Assembly: GCA_019358985.1 (NCBI GenBank)
Contig: JAHHIJ010000014.1
Coordinates: 87,265 to 151,264, forward strand
DNA length: 64,000 nucleotides
Reading direction: 5' to 3'
Source of the DNA: Tolypothrix brevis GSE-NOS-MK-07-07A
GTDB lineage: Bacteria; Cyanobacteriota; Cyanobacteriia; Cyanobacteriales; Nostocaceae
The position numbers were made by a program, and so were the translations under genes. Each line of letters begins with the position of its first letter. Within the stretch, counting starts at the first letter, position 1. A model generated the notes under the pieces. It had not been told where the DNA came from and did no database searches. It was given only the letters and a program-made list of their open reading frames with translations. Below are positions 36,402 to 45,778 of the stretch, in pieces.

Positions 36402-37877
36402 ATGAATTCAAGCAAGACAGACACTACTCGATATCTTTGTGCAGCTGCTTATCTTGATAGTAACTTTCGTAACTCAGTGATACAGCAGATTTTTAAGGAG
36501 GAGTACAAGGCTATTGCTATATCCCATGATGTTGACTTACCAATCGTAATTCAACATTGTCTTGGAGCAAAAAAACGAGAATTTATCCGCAACTTATTGC
36601 TAGCGCCATTATTCGTAGCACAATTAGCTAGTTCAATTCAAGATGAATCATTCCACTGGTGGAGGGATTTGATTTTTCTTCCATTCAACTGGAGCAATTT
36701 TATTTATTTTCTAGTGGCTTTCAGCATTATCATTGTAGATAAATGGTTTATTCGCTATGTAAGACTTGCAAAAGATTTGTCTAAAGCGAATTTTGGGCAA
36801 TTTTATTTGCATCTTAAACAAAATGAAAGAGCTAAAAATATACTGGCAGAATTAGCTAAAGCCCAACAAAGCAACGTCATAGTTTTTGGAGAATTTTCGC
36901 CCTTTCCTGGTTCGGGGTTTGACGATGGTGGATGGTCGTTTTCTTTGAATCTTAATCAAGGAAAAGAGCAAATGGGGAACGTACTACAACCTAAACCATT
37001 TCAAATTGAAGAATTATATGAATTTATAGCGCATCATATTAAAACACTCGATTTACCTGGTCTAAGTATTGAAGATAAGTTATGTGTAGATGGAGAAAAA
37101 ATTAGAGACAATAAGTTATTTATAGCGGAGCGATTTACCCGTCCTTATTCTCAGTTGAACTCCGAGGAAATTAAAAAATTTGTGAATACAACAGCTTATC
37201 ATATTCGCTATTACAAGCACATTAAAGTAATTAGCTGGAACGGGGACTTTATATTTTCCGTATTTCTTAGATTTGTAAAAAATCAAAAAAAAATATTTGT
37301 AGAAAATAGTTATTTTCTACTGCCACCTATAAAGACTGAATATCGCCAAGTTGATACTCTCAACTCGAAACTTAACTTGAGAAAAGTCAATCAACTGCTA
37401 GTTGAATCTCTGTTAACAACAGTGTTTCTTTCGCCATTTTCACCTGTTATGGTGGTTTTTGGTGCATTCATGGAGTTTTGGGGGGATAGGAAATATCGTA
37501 AAGAAATGAGATATCAAATTAAGGAGATGCCTAATTTCAATTATGGAGCTATTACTAGTGTTAGGGAATTGGCAACTTCTTCAAATTACACTCATTACTT
37601 TCAAAAACTTGACAGAGAAATGTACCTGAAGGTTATTGAACGTCAAATTATAGATAGTCTCAGTGAATTCTTGGACAGCAAAAATATAGATACTTCAGAA
37701 TTAACTGAAAGACGCACAGCCATATTTAACAGTGGGGTGCTAGTTTCTGGTGGGTCTTTTCAGGCTACAAATGTTTCTTCAGGCACAAACACAAAAGCAA
37801 TAATTAATGGAGTTAGTGGATTGGTTCAATCAGTAACATCTAAAGCAGGAGTTTCCCAAAAGCATAACAAAAAGTGA
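36402..37877 (+). CDS. Membrane protein with C-terminal Gly-rich motif, module protein 1
   Basis: 491 residues, unknown family. Hydrophobic segments lie at 61-78, 98-115 and about 335-360, so it is an integral membrane protein with a large cytoplasmic loop (116-330). Close to its C-terminus (about 446-468) is GVLVSGGSFQATNVSSGTNT, closely similar to the N-terminus of the next protein. Genes sit 90 bases apart on the same strand. Base composition is AT-richer than neighbours. Role unknown; a sensor or conflict-system component is possible. Confidence 0.65.
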   Translation: MNSSKTDTTRYLCAAAYLDSNFRNSVIQQIFKEEYKAIAISHDVDLPIVIQHCLGAKKREFIRNLLLAPLFVAQLASSIQDESFHWWRDLIFLPFNWSNFIYFLVAFSIIIVDKWFIRYVRLAKDLSKANFGQFYLHLKQNERAKNILAELAKAQQSNVIVFGEFSPFPGSGFDDGGWSFSLNLNQGKEQMGNVLQPKPFQIEELYEFIAHHIKTLDLPGLSIEDKLCVDGEKIRDNKLFIAERFTRPYSQLNSEEIKKFVNTTAYHIRYYKHIKVISWNGDFIFSVFLRFVKNQKKIFVENSYFLLPPIKTEYRQVDTLNSKLNLRKVNQLLVESLLTTVFLSPFSPVMVVFGAFMEFWGDRKYRKEMRYQIKEMPNFNYGAITSVRELATSSNYTHYFQKLDREMYLKVIERQIIDSLSEFLDSKNIDTSELTERRTAIFNSGVLVSGGSFQATNVSSGTNTKAIINGVSGLVQSVTSKAGVSQKHNKK

Positions 37878-37967
37878 TGTAAATGAAAGCACTCGCTATT
37901 TTATATCTGCAAGTAATTGTTGTTTGAAGACTTAATAAAATGTTTACAGGTAAACATGGAGGACGTG

Positions 37968-38528
37968 ATGAGCAGTAATTCTGAAAATCAAGGTATACAG
38001 GTTACTGGAGGTCATTTTTGGGCTGACAATGTAGCATCAGGAAATAATACAATGGCTATTAAAAATATGAGCAATACAAATCAAGACAAGAGTAGCAACA
38101 TTAAATTTGGCAATGTTGGTGGTGATATTGGTGCCTTTGCCAGTGGAGATATTACTGGTGTCGCGGGTAAAAACATAACTGGTGCGGCAGGTCGTGATAT
38201 TAGTGGTACTGTAACGAGTAGTATTGGTCAACTTGCAGACTCAGATATTCCAGAAGCACCGAAGTTAGTAGAATTGCTAACGCAATTGCAAGAAGTAATT
38301 GAGTCTGACGCAAACTTAAGTGATGAAGACAAGACTGAAGCATTAGAACAGGTGAAAGCCTTAGCGGAAGCAGGGAAAAAACCTCAAGAAGGGACAATGC
38401 AAAAGACAGCAAAAACAGCTATCAGGATTTTGAAAGGAATAATTTCAGATTTACCTGCTGTAGCTACACTAGCTGAAGCTGGTAAAACACTGATTCCCAT
38501 GATTGCTGGTTTATTCAATCTAGGCTAG
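37968..38528 (+). CDS. Gly-rich beta-repeat protein, module protein 2
   Basis: 186 residues from MSSNSENQGI; GGAGG five bases before this ATG sets the start. Residues 9-31 (GIQVTGGHFWADNVASGNNT) mirror the end of module protein 1. A repeat region (about 43-85) with GGDIGAFASGDITGVAG suggests a small beta-helix. The C-terminal half is helical (DANLSDEDKTEALEQVKALA, then LPAVATLAEAGKTLIPMIAG) and resembles tails I recall from cyanobacterial STAND- or effector-associated proteins. Not a known enzyme. Confidence 0.65.
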   Translation: MSSNSENQGIQVTGGHFWADNVASGNNTMAIKNMSNTNQDKSSNIKFGNVGGDIGAFASGDITGVAGKNITGAAGRDISGTVTSSIGQLADSDIPEAPKLVELLTQLQEVIESDANLSDEDKTEALEQVKALAEAGKKPQEGTMQKTAKTAIRILKGIISDLPAVATLAEAGKTLIPMIAGLFNLG

Positions 38529-39037
38529 TTGTAGCGAGGTTATTAACCCAAGTTGCGGGTATCACCCTCCGGGTGCTTTTCACCTAACAAATCATGTGAT
38601 CGCACAGTGCGGAGTAGTGGTTGCGCTACGCACAACCACTACTTTGAATTAATCAAAAGCATAAGTATTTAATTATATTAAAGCATTACATGTTACTCAC
38701 TCTCTAAATGCTTGTTGAAAATGACAAAGGACGAATTAACTAATAATAGACCTATAGGAATCCTACTTGATTCTTGCTAAGTATACTGAGAACTAAACCT
38801 TTATACGGTAGGCTTTTAGCTAATTTAGTTTTTCAAAAATCAAATAGGAGTCCTATATGAGCAAAAGTAAGTGAGTGCAAGATAGGCAAAGAAAAAAGGT
38901 TAAAGCTGAAGGGTTTTTCTTACCCTTTCCCCTTTCCCCTTTCCCCCAATAAGTGCAAGAAGTCTAATCATTGCTGAAAGCTAATAGTAGAATAAGGTAC
39001 ATACTTTCATCTGCGGATCGTTAGGGAGGAAGAGACA
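38529..39037. other. 509-base intergenic region with a hairpin
   Basis: No gene. A perfect 11-bp inverted repeat AGTAGTGGTTG-9 bases-CAACCACTACT lies at 38613-38643 and may end the two-gene module; no T-run follows. Near 38925 is a CCCTTTCCCCTTTCCCC micro-repeat. AGGGAGGAAGAG just before 39038 is the ribosome site of the next gene. Confidence 0.5.
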
Positions 39038-39880
39038 TTGGATGAACTCAGGACGGCGCTAGAGCTAGCAACCGAAGAAGAATTGCAGGATTTAACGGCA
39101 ATTCTGTTTGGTCGGAAATTTAATCCTATAGATTATGTTCACACACCAGAACCGCTAGAAGTGCAAAATCAAGACCACGAAGCTTGGCTAGATGCACTCG
39201 AAGCACGCTTTCGCTTTTTGGCGGCAGATGGTATGACGGTATTAAGGGGACGGACAAAGCTGGTAACTTACCGAGAAGCTTTGATTCAAGTATGTAAATA
39301 TCTAAAAATTCGCTACTATCATCAACTAGCAACAGTTGATTTAGAAGCAGAAGTATTTTTGCATCTTTTAGGGCATGTGTGGAAAAAATTACCCGAAAAG
39401 GAAAAGCAAAAATTGAATGTGGAGGTGCAGCAGGAGCTTGCCAAATCCAAATCTGATCAACCGTTACCACTTTCATTACAGCGTGACCCATTGGGCTTGC
39501 TTTTCAAAGGTGGCAGCGCGATCGCTATCACCACAATTATACAACCAATGTTGCTCAAACAAATCGCCCATCAATTTGCGATGCACTTTGCCACCTATCA
39601 AATAGCCCAACAAGCAGCAGTTGAAGGTGGGATAATCGCAACAACCCAGTTTCAAAACTATGTAGCTTTGCAGATGGCACGACGGGGTATGGCTGTGAAT
39701 GCAGCTCGTTATACCGCAGTCAAAAGTGTATTTTCGATGTTAGGACCAGTAATGTGGGGTTGGTTTTTTGCAGATTTAGGATGGAGAGCGATCGCCACCA
39801 ACTACGGTAGAATTATACCTACCATCTTTGCCTTAGCTCAAATTCGCCTCACCCGCACCGAATGTTGGGAACCCGCTTGA
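39038..39880 (+). CDS. YaaW family (UPF0174) protein
   Basis: 280 residues, apparent TTG start preceded by GGAGGAAGAG. The first part (DELRTALELATEEELQDLTA) is the YaaW-type helical domain, and the later part has a hydrophobic segment with MLGPVMWGWFFADLGWRAIA. Biochemical role unknown. Its 3' end overlaps the O-antigen-ligase-like gene by 19 bases, so the two are likely co-expressed. Confidence 0.75.
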   Translation: MDELRTALELATEEELQDLTAILFGRKFNPIDYVHTPEPLEVQNQDHEAWLDALEARFRFLAADGMTVLRGRTKLVTYREALIQVCKYLKIRYYHQLATVDLEAEVFLHLLGHVWKKLPEKEKQKLNVEVQQELAKSKSDQPLPLSLQRDPLGLLFKGGSAIAITTIIQPMLLKQIAHQFAMHFATYQIAQQAAVEGGIIATTQFQNYVALQMARRGMAVNAARYTAVKSVFSMLGPVMWGWFFADLGWRAIATNYGRIIPTIFALAQIRLTRTECWEPA

Positions 39881-41241
39881 CAACTGCTTTTCGCCATCCC
39901 AATCCTAATTTACAACTTCCTTGGAACTTGGCTCAACTGGGATTATTTATCTTTCCGTTGAGTCCGTTTTTAGGAGCGGTAACTCTAGGTTTCGCATCAT
40001 TAATAACTTGGTTACGACAACACCGCACAGTTATTCGTCGTCCCCTTAATTGGGGATTTGCCCTCCTCGGTGTATTGTTAATTATTAGCTGTGCTTTTGC
40101 TGAAAATAAAACAGAAGCTTTCCTCGGCTTGTTTAATTTTTTACCGTTCATTTTATTTTTCGTCGGCTTTAGTGCTTTAATTCAGACACCCACCCAATTG
40201 CGCCAACTAAGCTGGAATTTAGTCATATCTTCCATACCTGTGGTGATAATTGGCTTTGGGCAATTGTTTTTGGGCTGGACTTCTAAATTTGAAGTTTTGT
40301 GGATTGTCTTGGAAATAAACATTCTACACCACGGAGATCCACCTGGTCGCATGGCTTCAATCTTCATGCACGCTAACACCTTAGGTGCTTATCTGATGAT
40401 AGTTTTCATCCTGGGGTTAGGGTTGTGGTTAGAAAGCTATCAGCAGTTGAGAGGCAGGGGGCAGGGGGCAGGGGGCAGGGGGCAGACGGAGTTTATCTCT
40501 CAATCTTCCTCATCCCCCTCTCTCCCCTTCCTCTTCCTGAGTGTGGTATTAATTGTCAACTTTGTGGCGTTGATTTTAACTAACTCGCGCAATGCTTGGG
40601 CGATCGCTATTGGTGCCTGTTTAGCTTATGCTGTTTATCAAGGTTGGCGAATTATTGTCGCTTTTGTTTCTAGTGTCGTCGCTAGCATCATGTTAGCTGC
40701 TTTTGCACCCCAAGCGATCGCAGTTATATTTCGTAAAGTCGTTCCTGCTTTCTTTTGGGCACGCTTAAACGACCAAATGTATCCCGATAGACCAACAGCC
40801 TTAATGCGAAAAACCCAATGGCAATTTGCTTGGTCTTTGGCTAAACAGCGTCCTTGGACTGGTTGGGGTTTACGCAATTTTACTGAACTTTACAAAACAC
40901 ATTCACAGATTCGCTTGGGTCATCCCCACAACTTGTTTGTGATGCTTTGTGCTGAAACAGGACTTCCCATTACTCTGTTATATTGTGGTTTATTCGGTTG
41001 GATCTTATTTGGGTGTGTCCAAGTGTTGCTAAGGTCAAAAGATATCGACCAAAAAGACAAATTGATCCTTTTCAGTTACCTTCTTGTCTTGGTTGGATGG
41101 GTGCTATTTAATACGGCAGACGTAACTTTATTTGATTTCCGATTGAATACTCTAGCTTGGTTGCTGTTTTCTACTGTTTGTGGAATAGTGTATCGCTACA
41201 ACCAGCTAGAAGTCAGGGAAAGTGAAAATGAACTATTTTAA
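39862..41241 (+). CDS. O-antigen ligase/polymerase family membrane protein
   Basis: 459 residues with about ten membrane helices and the Wzy_C pattern TNSRNAWAIA followed by WTGWGLRNF and LGHPHNLFVMLCAETG, where the conserved His lies. Such proteins ligate or polymerise lipid-linked glycans at the periplasmic face; IctB-like members are another possibility. A stretch LRGRGQGAGGRGQTEF (about 195-210) is encoded by a GGGGGCAG micro-repeat inserted in frame in a loop. Confidence 0.82.
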   Translation: MLGTRLTTAFRHPNPNLQLPWNLAQLGLFIFPLSPFLGAVTLGFASLITWLRQHRTVIRRPLNWGFALLGVLLIISCAFAENKTEAFLGLFNFLPFILFFVGFSALIQTPTQLRQLSWNLVISSIPVVIIGFGQLFLGWTSKFEVLWIVLEINILHHGDPPGRMASIFMHANTLGAYLMIVFILGLGLWLESYQQLRGRGQGAGGRGQTEFISQSSSSPSLPFLFLSVVLIVNFVALILTNSRNAWAIAIGACLAYAVYQGWRIIVAFVSSVVASIMLAAFAPQAIAVIFRKVVPAFFWARLNDQMYPDRPTALMRKTQWQFAWSLAKQRPWTGWGLRNFTELYKTHSQIRLGHPHNLFVMLCAETGLPITLLYCGLFGWILFGCVQVLLRSKDIDQKDKLILFSYLLVLVGWVLFNTADVTLFDFRLNTLAWLLFSTVCGIVYRYNQLEVRESENELF

Positions 41242-41358
41242 CCGGGAGCTACTGTCTACCGTCATCTACAAGCTGCGATCGCTCCCGACAAACCTGTAGA
41301 ATGTTTAGTTAATAGGGCAGGCATCTTTCACCCAATCCCTATTGTGTAAGAGGTCACG

Positions 41359-41973
<615 letters not shown>

Positions 41974-42047
41974 AAATTGAGTGCGTAGTTATTTATGCCC
42001 TTTTGTGGAGCAGGAAATTATTCATACTCTCTAATAATTATAAATCT

Positions 42048-42650
42048 ATGCCTTATAGTAAATTCACTCTGAGTAAAGCTGTAGAGGATTTCCAACTGAC
42101 AATCGTTGAAGGGAGTCGTTTCCTGCCAGAAATTCCCTCACTCACCCCTACCCCTTTGCTCGTGGATATTCTTAAAGAAACGATTCCTTGGGCGATCGCA
42201 GTGAGTAGCGAGAAAGCCCGTTCTGAGGGCATCATCAATCCCGTGTTACTGGAAGTGAAACGCCAACTCAAAGGACAGATTAGCGTTTTCTCTGGTGAGG
42301 AATTCAATGTCGAACCGGAGGCTGAACTCACTGGCTATGTTGACTTTCTCATTAGTCGTTCCCCAGAACAGCTATTTATCAAAGCCCCTGCGGTGATTCT
42401 GGTGGAAGCAAAAAAAGAAGACCTGAAACCAGCGCTAGGTCAATGCCTCGCCGAAATGGTTGCAGCTCAACGCTTTAACCAGCAAAAGCAACAGCCGATT
42501 TCGACGATTTACGGAACAGTAACCAGTGGCACGGTTTGGCGGTTTCTGAAGTTAGAAGGGCAATGCGCGTCCATTGACCTTACAGATTACCCTCTCCCTC
42601 CAGTTGAGCAAATTTTGGGTTTTCTCGTTTGGATGACGCAGGAGGGGTGA
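42048..42650 (+). CDS. Restriction-endonuclease-like fold protein
   Basis: 200 residues from MPYSKFTLSKAV. The core YVDFLISRSPE followed by VILVEAKKEDLKPALGQCLAEM has the D...ExK spacing and the following helix of PD-(D/E)xK nucleases. The family is common in cyanobacteria as a stand-alone gene and has no methyltransferase partner here. The preceding in-frame extension to 41964 overlaps the Uma2 gene and is not favoured. Confidence 0.7.
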   Translation: MPYSKFTLSKAVEDFQLTIVEGSRFLPEIPSLTPTPLLVDILKETIPWAIAVSSEKARSEGIINPVLLEVKRQLKGQISVFSGEEFNVEPEAELTGYVDFLISRSPEQLFIKAPAVILVEAKKEDLKPALGQCLAEMVAAQRFNQQKQQPISTIYGTVTSGTVWRFLKLEGQCASIDLTDYPLPPVEQILGFLVWMTQEG

Positions 42651-42738
42651 TGGTAATTTTTAAAGTTGGAGTGACAATGGCTATAGGTAGAATGAGTTAT
42701 CAGTAACAAAAAACAAGATACTTAAATAGCCAACTGTT

Positions 42739-43260
42739 ATGTTCACAACCGCTGATTTTTTTCAGTACACTCAATGGTCAGGAATTGCTACCTTGGTTTT
42801 TGCTGCGATCGCAATCCTGGGTTTTATTTTAAAATGGGGTATCCGCTTTCGGCTGGTGGGTGCGGCTGGCTTTATGCTGGTGATGACGACTGGTTTGTTT
42901 GCACTGTCGTTAGAACCTTTGAGTCGCACGGTGATTCCAGGTGCAGTGAAGTATTCTCTAGTTTATGATAATGGGTCTACACAAGCGGTGATTGCGATAC
43001 CACCGAGCATTACTCCAGAGGAATTAGAAGCTACTCTACGTCAAGCAGCCAGCAATTTGTATTCTTACGGACGCTCAAGTTCACGGGGAGATAACCAATT
43101 GATAATTAGATCGCGTACTATTATCCACCCAGAACCTGGGGTTTCTGTACCATTATACTTGGGTGAGGTCAAGCGATCGCTTACTTCTCGTGAAAAATCA
43201 GAAATTGCGATTGAAATTTACCCAGAAAAATTCTCACAACTGCCAAAACCAACCGCTTAA
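42739..43260 (+). CDS. ycf51: Ycf51 family (DUF2518) protein
   Basis: 173 residues. The start MFTTADFFQYTQWSG, two N-terminal membrane helices (about 15-33 and 40-58) and the C-terminal domain with PGVSVPLYLGEVKRSLTSREKS fit Ycf51, conserved in cyanobacteria and some plastids. Function not established; likely membrane-bound. A strong hairpin follows the stop. Confidence 0.85.
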   Translation: MFTTADFFQYTQWSGIATLVFAAIAILGFILKWGIRFRLVGAAGFMLVMTTGLFALSLEPLSRTVIPGAVKYSLVYDNGSTQAVIAIPPSITPEELEATLRQAASNLYSYGRSSSRGDNQLIIRSRTIIHPEPGVSVPLYLGEVKRSLTSREKSEIAIEIYPEKFSQLPKPTA

Positions 43261-43269
43261 TTGCCTAAC

Positions 43270-43320
43270 TTGGTGATTGCAATATTCCCGACTTCTTCAA
43301 TAAGTCGGGAATATCACCAA
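43270..43320. terminator. Hairpin after ycf51
   Basis: ATATTCCCGACTT (43282-43294) and its exact complement (43302-43314) form a 13-bp stem with a seven-base loop, extended by TTGGTGAT/ATCACCAA outside. No T-run follows, so it may act as an mRNA end or processing structure. Confidence 0.65.
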
Positions 43321-43440
43321 ATATAAAGCTTTAGCATATCTTTAAATATTTTATTCTTTGTTCGCTCTCAGGGATGATGATTATTTACAACTAAATTGGC
43401 AAAATCGCATTATATTGCGATCTGAGTATAAACGTCAGGG

Positions 43441-43923
43441 ATGTGGGGTATGATTAAATCTTGGATGGTGATTGGGGGTGTAGCTTTCATAGTTGCACTG
43501 ATTGCTAATTTCATTACCCCAAGCGATAGCAGATGGTTTAAAAGCTTAGAAAGACCGAGATGGCTAACTTTTGAGACTGCAATTCCACTTATTTGGATTG
43601 TAATATTTATCTGCGGTGCTTGGTCAGCTTATATTGTCTGGGAAAAAAGCCCCGGAACTACCCAAACATGGTTGCGAATGGGTTTATACTTGCTTTTAGA
43701 AATTGCTACCATCGCTTACACCCCTGTAATGTTTAGACTTCGCAGCCTGAAAATCGGTACAATTATTGGTGCCATCGGTTTTATTATAAGTGTTATTTTA
43801 GCGATCGCAGTTTTACCCGTTTCTGGTTGGGCAGCACTATTACTGGTTCCTTATTTACTTTGGAGTCCCATTGGCACTTACACCACTAAAGTAATGAGTG
43901 AGCTTAATCCTCAAGATGCGTAG
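43441..43923 (+). CDS. TspO/MBR family membrane protein
   Basis: 160 residues, five predicted membrane helices, as in the tryptophan-rich sensory protein family. Trp-rich loops are seen (RWFKSLERPRW and LIWIVIFICGAWSAY, the latter similar to the family WxxxY region). TspO members bind porphyrins and may respond to stress. An ATG at 43450 is an equally good start. Confidence 0.75.
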   Translation: MWGMIKSWMVIGGVAFIVALIANFITPSDSRWFKSLERPRWLTFETAIPLIWIVIFICGAWSAYIVWEKSPGTTQTWLRMGLYLLLEIATIAYTPVMFRLRSLKIGTIIGAIGFIISVILAIAVLPVSGWAALLLVPYLLWSPIGTYTTKVMSELNPQDA

Positions 43924-43950
43924 AGCTTCAGTTCTGAGCAGGATTGGCAG

Positions 43951-44643
43951 CTATACAACACGTCCATAACAAGCTGGTGTCAATTGATTATTCAACCAGC
44001 AATACATCTGATCTCCTAAAGAAAAATGCCACCATTCTTTAGGATTGCGTTGAAACCCAGCTTTTAACATGACGTTATGTAACAGTTGACGATGAGCGTG
44101 ATATTGTTGTGCTTCGAGTTCGCTGTTATTAGCAAAGTAATCGGGAAGCGATCGCTTTGACATTTCATCAATTGGTGAACCCATATCAACTACTAGTCCA
44201 TTATCATCTAACAACGTCACATCCACCGCTGCACCGGTACTGTGGGGAGGCGGAGTTTTTTCATCTAAACTGGGTAAAGCCCAAATTTCATAAACCGCTT
44301 CCCAAAGCTCTTGGCGTAAGTATGGTGACAACTCTGCCTCTATTAATCCTCTTTCTCGCAGCGCTTGGGCAAAACTGTAATCTACCATAAATTGTTGCAC
44401 AGCTACCGGGCGATAAGCATCAAAAATTTGAATGCGCCAGTTTGGATATATTGATTGTAAGTAACTTTGCGCTTCTATCAAGTTGGAAATCAAGCTTTCG
44501 CGGAGAAAATAAGGAGAATGTTCCCCATAAGGGGCGCCTAGCTTTTCATAAGGATGGGGAGATTCCACTGCAAACAATTCTAAAGGAATCTCCACCAACG
44601 GTTCACCACATTCGATAATTGGTATTTGATGATAGGGGCGCAT
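43951..44643 (-). CDS. D-alanyl-D-alanine dipeptidase, VanX/DdpX type
   Basis: 230 residues, M15D metallopeptidase. Zinc and catalytic motifs visible: HSTGAAVDVTL (His and Asp ligands) and EWWHFS (catalytic Glu and His ligand), plus IQIFDAYRPVAVQQ with the conserved Arg. It would hydrolyse D-Ala-D-Ala, probably in peptidoglycan recycling; no vancomycin-resistance genes are near. No signal peptide is seen, so it is likely cytoplasmic. Confidence 0.87.
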   Translation of the reverse strand: MRPYHQIPIIECGEPLVEIPLELFAVESPHPYEKLGAPYGEHSPYFLRESLISNLIEAQSYLQSIYPNWRIQIFDAYRPVAVQQFMVDYSFAQALRERGLIEAELSPYLRQELWEAVYEIWALPSLDEKTPPPHSTGAAVDVTLLDDNGLVVDMGSPIDEMSKRSLPDYFANNSELEAQQYHAHRQLLHNVMLKAGFQRNPKEWWHFSLGDQMYCWLNNQLTPACYGRVV

Positions 44644-44882
44644 TTTAATTTTAGATTAATTAAGGGTCAATCAAAATTAATTATCTTTGCTTTTAGAAGT
44701 TAAAATCTATTGGTAAAGATTTTTGAGAGAAAGCGCAATTTCGCGCTTTTTTGTGTAAAATAATTAAGTTTTATGTTTGTGTTGGGCTGTGCGGCGATCG
44801 CGCGACTGCTGAAAATACCACTCTTGTTTGTTACATATATTGCAGCTTTAATAAATCTGTTGTCATGAAGGACTGATATACT

Positions 44883-45563
44883 TTGCACGAACCTCTCAAT
44901 CCCTGGATCGCAAATTCGCCCTTTTTTCAAGGGTTGCCAGAAGACCTTGTGAAACCAGCCTTAACTCATCTTGCCACCCGCACTCACCCGGCAAATCAAG
45001 TCATTTTGCTGGAAAATGACTGGGGAGGTTCTGTATATTTTATTATCGATGGATGGGTAAAAATTCGCACCTACAATCTAGAAGGTAAAGAGGTAACACT
45101 AAATATTATCGGCAAAGGCGAATTATTTGGAGAAATGGCAGCGCTAGATGAAGTGCCTCGTTCAACTGATGTGATTACTCTGACTCCAACAATGATTGGC
45201 AGTATGCCGGCACAGGATTTTGTCAAGTTACTACACACAGAACCCTTGGCGGGAGTAAGATTATCGCAACTAATGGCACGACGCTTGCGTCAAGTAAATC
45301 GAAGATTGCGATTGCGCGAATCTGATAGTCAGTCGCGGGTAGCTGACACGTTATTATTTTTGGCAGAGGGACAGGGAAAAAAAGGGCATACAGGAACGGA
45401 AATTCCCAATTTACCCCACCGGGAATTAAGTAGTTTGAGTGGACTTGCGCGGGAAACAGTTACACGAGTATTGACAAAGCTGGAAAAAAAAGGCTTGATT
45501 AAACGGGATCAAGACATTATTTGTATTCCCGATTTGTTAGCCCTAGAAAAGATGATAGTTTAA
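44883..45563 (+). CDS. Crp/Fnr family transcriptional regulator
   Basis: 226 residues, TTG start. A cyclic-nucleotide-binding-type beta-barrel (about 10-125, with GKGELFGEMAALDEVPRSTD) leads to a long dimer helix and a winged helix (LPHRELSSLSGLARETVTRVL, about 178-198). The effector pocket lacks the exact Arg-Ser pair used for cAMP (PRSTD keeps an Arg and Ser), so ligand binding is uncertain. Targets are unknown; it stands alone. Confidence 0.85.
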   Translation: MHEPLNPWIANSPFFQGLPEDLVKPALTHLATRTHPANQVILLENDWGGSVYFIIDGWVKIRTYNLEGKEVTLNIIGKGELFGEMAALDEVPRSTDVITLTPTMIGSMPAQDFVKLLHTEPLAGVRLSQLMARRLRQVNRRLRLRESDSQSRVADTLLFLAEGQGKKGHTGTEIPNLPHRELSSLSGLARETVTRVLTKLEKKGLIKRDQDIICIPDLLALEKMIV

Positions 45564-45635
45564 CTTGTTATATATGCCTACCTACTAATCTCGAAATAGT
45601 GGAGTATATTGGAGCTAAACGTATTTAAACAGAGA

Positions 45636-45743
45636 GTGAAATACTTAACCCCAGAACAGGTGTACAAGCAGTTTGGATATCATCTTAAAACAACCTCAGA
45701 ATGGGCGGATTCCCGAAAAATTGCATGTATTCGGAGTAAATAG
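45636..45743 (+). pseudogene. Remnant of IS607-type tnpA (serine recombinase)
   Basis: A GTG-initiated frame of 35 codons reads VKYLTPEQVYKQFGYH, then a helix with TTSEWADSRKIACIRS, and stops at TAG. This is the MerR-like helix-turn-helix start of IS607 TnpA; the catalytic serine domain is missing. It lies 35 bases before tnpB, so the element has lost its own transposase. Confidence 0.7.
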
Positions 45744-45778
45744 ATTTACAATGGATATCAGCGTAGTAAGTCGAGACT

